From NCBI RefSeq assembly GCF_002950945.1, contig NZ_CP012673.1, positions 10,864,501 through 10,928,500 of the forward strand: DNA of 64,000 nucleotides. The letters run 5' to 3'. Each line of letters opens with the position of its first letter. Position 1 is the stretch's first letter. This document shows, one piece after another, positions 60,747-64,000 of this stretch. Position numbers and translations under genes: made by a program. The notes under the pieces were generated by a model that had not been told where the DNA came from, made no database searches, and saw only the letters and a list, made by a program, of their open reading frames with translations. This DNA is from Sorangium cellulosum (GTDB lineage Bacteria > Myxococcota_A > Polyangia > Polyangiales > Polyangiaceae).

Positions 60747-61603
60747 AACGGTGTTTCCCTCGTTGATGCGGCTGACAGGTGTCGTCAGCTCGCCCGCGCT
60801 GGGCACGGGCCGTGACGTCCGGCGGTGAGGCCGGCCGCTCCTATGCGACTCTCGAAATCCTGCGGCGATCCTCGCGATCACGCGCGTGATCCCGGCGATC
60901 ACGGCGCGTCGATCCGAGCGGACACGATGTGGCTATCCCGGTGAGCACCGACGCGCAGGTGCCCTGCTCCTCGCAGCGAGCACCGCGACAGAGAGCAGGG
61001 CTTTTGCCCCGCTGTCAATACCCATGGTTCCCAGGATCAAGAGGTCCGGCCCGCGCCGGCCGCGATGGACATGACACGTCGGCCTCGATCCGCTGAAGAC
61101 GCATGGCGGCGAGTGGCCATGACGCGCGCACACCGCCCACAGACTGGTCAGTGCGTCAGGCCTTTCGCAGCACGCTGCGCCGTCTACGGTGAGGCTGGAT
61201 TCCGCTATTGAAAGATGAAGCTCGGGGGGAATGTATGCCTGCTCGCACAATATCGCTGAACGTCCCCCAGGTTGCACCTCGCTGGTGTGGCCCAGAAGTA
61301 TTCCCGCATCGCACGGATCGGATCACGTCCATCGCAGATTTTGACAGATCGACGCGCTCGGGCACCGGCGGGTGCGCGGCGCGGCGTCGGGATCGGGTCG
61401 GACAGCGCCGGCAGGCGACGCTGGGATTCCTGACAGAGCGAACGTGGGGTCTCGAGGCCGGGACATTCCTGGCTGCTGCGGGGGCGCTGCCCGCTGAGGC
61501 GCCCGACCGAGTCGTGCTCCCCCATTACCTCCCAGGTAATCGATCTCCGCTCGGTCGTGGCTCAACTTCACGTCACGACGTGCGACGAGGAAGGAGAACC
61601 GCG
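60747..61603. other. 857-bp region between divergent GH115 and hydrolase genes
   Basis: No intact gene is visible. It holds the palindrome at 60876-60891 and presumably both promoters. A minus-strand stretch around 60950-61060 has faint similarity to the end of universal stress proteins but is too degraded to call. Confidence 0.5.
60876..60891. promoter_or_regulatory. 16-bp perfect palindrome upstream of the GH115 gene
   Basis: GATCACGCGCGTGATC, 130-145 bp upstream of the start. A perfect palindrome with a CpG centre of this size is typical of LacI-family operators, which often control glycosidases. Partial GCGATC(A/C) copies lie on both sides. Confidence 0.4.
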
Positions 61604-62527
61604 ATGGATGAACAGAACATCGATAGGCCGGCCGCGACGGTGGAGGCGAACGCTGGCCCGGCGGCGGCATCGGGGCAGTTGTCCGCGCAGGAGACGCGAC
61701 GCAAGCCGCGGCCTGCCCCGGGTCCGCTCATCGCGACGCAGGACGGCGCACGCCTGTTCCACCGCGACTGGGGCGCGGGCAAACCCGTGCTCTTCCTCTC
61801 TGGATGGGCGCTGAGCAGCGAGATGTGGGGCTATGTGATGGTCGACCTCGTCGACCACGGCCTGCGCTGCGTCGCCTACGACCGGCGCGGCCATGGCCGA
61901 TCGAGCGATCCGGGGCGGGGGTACGATTACGACACGCTCGCCGACGACCTCGCGGCCGTGCTGGAGCAGCTCGATCTGCGGGAGGTCACGCTGGTGGGGC
62001 ACTCGATGAGCGGCGGAGAGATCGCGCGTTACCTTTCGCGCCATGGCGGCGGCCGGATCGCCCGCGCGGTGTTCCTGGCGCCGACCACACCGATGCTCCT
62101 CAGGGCGGCGGACAACCCGGACGGGCTCGACCTAAGCCTCGTCGAGCAGGCGCGCGCGGCGATGCGCGCGGATTACCCGGGGTGGCTGGCCGACAACGCG
62201 CCGCCGTTCTTCGTGGACGGCACGCCGCCCGCGATGAGGGCGTGGGTGCAGCAGATGATGCTCCAGTGCTCGATGAAGGCGCTGCTCGACTGCAACCGCG
62301 CCTCGGTCGAGGCGGACTTCCGCGACGATCTGCGCCGGATCACGGTCCCGACCCTCGTCCTCCACGGCGACCGCGACGTGTCGGCGCCGCTCGCGCTCAC
62401 CGGCGAGAAGACGGCGGCGCTCGTCCCGGGGAGCCGTCTCGTCGTGTACGAGGGCGCGCCGCATGGGCTGTTCATCACCCATCGCGAGCGCCTCAGCCGC
62501 GATCTGCTCGCCTTCGCGCGAGGCTGA
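61604..62527 (+). CDS. alpha/beta hydrolase (chloroperoxidase/esterase-like)
   Basis: 307 residues from ATG 61604 (GAGGAAGGAGAA upstream). Residues ~1-45 are a polar extension. The hydrolase core follows: LFHRDWGAGKPVLFLSGWAL (oxyanion region), CVAYDRRGHGRSSDPG, nucleophile elbow LVGHSMSGGEIARYL (Ser), Asp in LVLHGDRDVSAP and His in EGAPHGLFITH. All three catalytic residues are present. The Trp-rich cap and overall pattern match cofactor-free haloperoxidases/arylesterases. Substrate unknown; monocistronic, convergent with the small membrane-protein pair. Confidence 0.93.
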   Translation: MDEQNIDRPAATVEANAGPAAASGQLSAQETRRKPRPAPGPLIATQDGARLFHRDWGAGKPVLFLSGWALSSEMWGYVMVDLVDHGLRCVAYDRRGHGRSSDPGRGYDYDTLADDLAAVLEQLDLREVTLVGHSMSGGEIARYLSRHGGGRIARAVFLAPTTPMLLRAADNPDGLDLSLVEQARAAMRADYPGWLADNAPPFFVDGTPPAMRAWVQQMMLQCSMKALLDCNRASVEADFRDDLRRITVPTLVLHGDRDVSAPLALTGEKTAALVPGSRLVVYEGAPHGLFITHRERLSRDLLAFARG

Positions 62528-62535
62528 GCGAGGCG

Positions 62536-62871
62536 CTAGCGCCGCAGCGTCTTGTAGAACATGTAGCCGAAGCCGAGCGTGAGCACGACGAGGGCGGCCC
62601 CGCCGAGCGTGACGAACGGCAGGATCTTGGCGCGCGCTTGCCGCTCCATCTCGCCGACGCGCATCACGAGATCCTCGCGGACCGCGTCGGCCCTCCGCTC
62701 GAGGCGCTCGCGCTCCGGCGAGTCCTTTGCCTCGTTGTCCCTGACAGCGGGCGTCGCGCCGCCAGGGTGCTCGGTGATCCGATCGAGCTCTTCCAGGCTC
62801 GCGCGGACGTTGGAACGGAGCAGGGCGGCGCGCTGCTCCAGGTCATCGATGCCGTTTGTGTTCGTGCTCAT
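62536..62871 (-). CDS. DUF3618-like small membrane protein
   Basis: 111 residues. An amphipathic N-terminal helix (LEQRAALLRSNVRASLEELDRITEH), a charged middle and one C-terminal transmembrane helix (FVTLGGAALVVLTLGFGYMFY). This is the usual layout of DUF3618-type proteins (ADxIRADIExTRxxL-like beginnings) found beside phage-holin-like membrane proteins of unknown role. Its start overlaps the upstream gene's stop by 4 bp. Confidence 0.75.
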   Translation of the reverse strand: MSTNTNGIDDLEQRAALLRSNVRASLEELDRITEHPGGATPAVRDNEAKDSPERERLERRADAVREDLVMRVGEMERQARAKILPFVTLGGAALVVLTLGFGYMFYKTLRR

Positions 62872-63251
62872 GCGATCTCTTCCTTCAGCGTTTTGGCCTG
62901 GGCCTCGGCGTGCTCCTTGGTGGCGTCGAGCGGCGGCTCCTTCGGGATGCTCCGGTAGCCGACCAGCCCGGCGACGCCGGCCGTGACGAGCAAGACGGCC
63001 GCGATGACGAGCGCCGGCGCCGGGCCGCCCATCGCGAGCACCGCCGCGACGAGGAGCATCGCGACCATCAGGATCGCAGCGACGAGGGCGACGCCGAACG
63101 CGATGACCGCGCTCTTGAGCTTGAAGGCGTCTTGTTTGGTCTCGTTCTTCGCGAGCGCGATCTCGATCTTGATCAGCTCCTGCGTGTCCTGGATGGCGCC
63201 TTTGACGAGATCGACGAGCCCGCTCTCCTCGGGTTGATTGTGGTTCGCCAT
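62868..63251 (-). CDS. holin-like (phage_holin_3_6-type) membrane protein
   Basis: 127 residues from ATG 63251 (GAGGAA upstream). An N-terminal amphipathic helix (LVDLVKGAIQDTQELIKIEIALAKNE) is followed by two membrane segments (VIAFGVALVAAILMVAMLLVAAVLAM and ALVIAAVLLVTAGVAGLVGY) with a Gly-Gly-Pro-Ala turn. This matches the actinobacterial phage-holin-3-6/YqjE-like family, usually encoded with DUF3618-type or YqjD-like partners. These are chromosomal membrane proteins, not evidence of a prophage. A role in stress or membrane organisation is inference. Confidence 0.82.
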   Translation of the reverse strand: MANHNQPEESGLVDLVKGAIQDTQELIKIEIALAKNETKQDAFKLKSAVIAFGVALVAAILMVAMLLVAAVLAMGGPAPALVIAAVLLVTAGVAGLVGYRSIPKEPPLDATKEHAEAQAKTLKEEIA

Positions 63252-63680
63252 GGGTTCCTCGCGTGTGACGGATCGGTCGGGCAACGCTCCATCCGGCATC
63301 TCGCCGGCGGGTGCAGCGGGTCGTCCGGGCTGGTCAGCTCCGTCGACGGCCAGTCGTAGGAGCTCCAACTGCATCGATCGGACCAGGCAAAACGTAGGCC
63401 CGCGGACCTCGCCGCGCGGCCCGGGAGGCCGTCCGAGACAACGGGCTGTATCCGTTACGCCACATGTGGCGGGCCTGCGCGTGCAGAGTAAAACATTCCA
63501 CCCGATGACCCGCTGAGAGCGCTGCGAGGCCGTTCGACGTCACGCCGCGGTGCGGCACGGCCCGCAGCCATGGAAACCGCGCGGTGGAGGGCGCCGTGAA
63601 ACATGCCCGAAAACTCGGTGCAACAGGCCTCCCCGCACGCTCCGCCTGGCTCCGCAGGCAACCGGATGAAAGGTCGCGCC
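63252..63680. other. 429-bp intergenic region
   Basis: Divergent promoter space between the holin-like operon and the substrate-binding protein gene. I see no gene, repeat or clear hairpin in it. Confidence 0.5.
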
Positions 63681-64000
63681 ATGACTTGGCTTGTTCGGCT
63701 CATCGGATTCCTCTCGCTGTTGCTGCTCGGGACGTCGTGCGGCAAGTCGTCGGGTCCCGAGGTGGGCCCCTCCAGGGACGAGCCGCCCGGCGCCGCCGCG
63801 GCCACGACGCCCGGCGCCGCCGCGGGCGCGCTCCCCGCCGCGAAGCCCGCCGGCGCGCCGCTGCGCGTCGCGTACAGCGACTGGCCAGGCTGGGTCGCCT
63901 GGGAGATCGCCCTCCAGAAGGGGTGGTTCAAGGAAGCCGGCGTGGAGGTCGACTTCAAGTGGTTCGAGTACGTGCCCTCCATGGAGGCCTACTCGGCCGG
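63681..64000 (+). CDS. ABC-transporter substrate-binding lipoprotein, NMT1/THI5/SsuA-like (truncated by window edge)
   Basis: The first ~106 residues are present. ATG 63681 has AAAGG upstream; ATG 63666 is an in-frame alternative. The signal peptide ends in a lipobox-like LLLLGTSC, then an Ala/Pro-rich linker (~30-58), then LRVAYSDWPGWVAWEIALQKGWFKEAGVEVDFKWFEYVPSM. The order 'V-a-Y-s-D-W-P-G-w...A..KGwF...Gv.V...w' is the N-terminal lobe signature of nitrate/taurine/thiamine-precursor type periplasmic binding proteins. Ligand unknown; the permease and ATPase would be expected beyond the window. Confidence 0.85.
   Translation, partial: MTWLVRLIGFLSLLLLGTSCGKSSGPEVGPSRDEPPGAAAATTPGAAAGALPAAKPAGAPLRVAYSDWPGWVAWEIALQKGWFKEAGVEVDFKWFEYVPSMEAYSA

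Noticed and set aside
60933..61277. Minus-strand frame with a universal-stress-protein-like end (DLLILGTMG)
   Set aside because: Only about 30 residues are suggestive, with no nucleotide-binding G-X-S motif and no adequate upstream part.
62536..63251. Prophage remnant suggested by a holin-like protein
   Set aside because: The holin-3-6/DUF3618 pair is a common chromosomal membrane module; no lysin, integrase or phage structural gene is present.

Overview
The window is very G+C-rich with a strong third-position G/C bias. It carries several myxobacterial hallmarks: a MYXO-CTERM-type C-terminus on a subtilisin, a TOMM-type kinase/cyclase fusion, giant STAND-WD40 and CHAT proteins, TPR- and PATAN-rich operons, and many GTG/TTG starts. 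A Sorangium- or Polyangium-like genome is the best guess; this is inference from family content, not from a marker gene. I saw no rRNA, tRNA, CRISPR array, intact insertion sequence or origin. About 45 genes are supported, plus several decayed ones.

Layout. 1-3.4 kb: the end of a probable beta-barrel protein, an acetoacetate-decarboxylase-like protein, a cysteine-rich secreted protein, and a YWTD-like propeller convergent with it. 3.4-5.6 kb: a fused E1-like/YcaO cyclodehydratase, the core enzyme of azol(in)e RiPP maturation. 5.7-9.1 kb (minus strand): a tightly coupled operon of a TPR protein, receiver-like/PATAN protein, ParA/MinD ATPase and two roadblock-like proteins. 9.7-11.8 kb: a heme-oxygenase-fold protein, a VOC protein and a GST. 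11.8-20.9 kb (minus): an overlapping five-gene chaperone/protease operon: Hsp70, TPR-Lon protease domain, membrane J-protein with TPRs, membrane TPR protein, HEAT-repeat protein.

21.2-24.2 kb (minus): a membrane protein, then a striking pair: a secreted or leader-bearing protein with seven [V/P]IPPM[P/H]PP repeats, and a cupin_8/JmjC-type dioxygenase 49 bp downstream. 24.4-24.9 kb holds 13 perfect 14-bp tandem repeats facing an inverted relative. 25-29 kb: GFA-family protein, AzlC/AzlD exporter, TetR-P450 operon with two matching operators. 29.1-34 kb (minus): kinase-cyclase-ATPase-TPR giant followed by a TOMM precursor with nitrile-hydratase-like leader and Cys/Gly core; the cyclodehydratase lies about 24 kb away.

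34.2-38.8 kb is a graveyard and accessory zone: alpha/beta-hydrolase scrap, two small genes, a YciI-like protein, a decayed histidine kinase beside TGGCACA repeats, a PD-(D/E)XK-like protein, an AbiE-like antitoxin-toxin pair with a wrecked toxin, and a duplicated gene end. 38.8-45.2 kb is a two-gene CHAT/SIR2-like plus tandem-nSTAND/WD40 (15 nearly identical repeats) module, a candidate conflict or programmed-death system. 45.3-51.3 kb: a SnoaL-like pseudogene, a MYXO-CTERM subtilisin, an aldo/keto reductase, and a lipoprotein metallopeptidase with a beta-gamma-crystallin domain. 51.4-55.6 kb: an ECF sigma / FecR-like (29 TPVGS repeats plus TPR) / outer-membrane protein operon and a lipoprotein. 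56-60.7 kb: a Nudix-like/APH fusion and a GH115 alpha-glucuronidase lipoprotein with a collagen-like tether. 61.6-64 kb: an alpha/beta hydrolase, a small membrane-protein pair and the start of an ABC substrate-binding lipoprotein.
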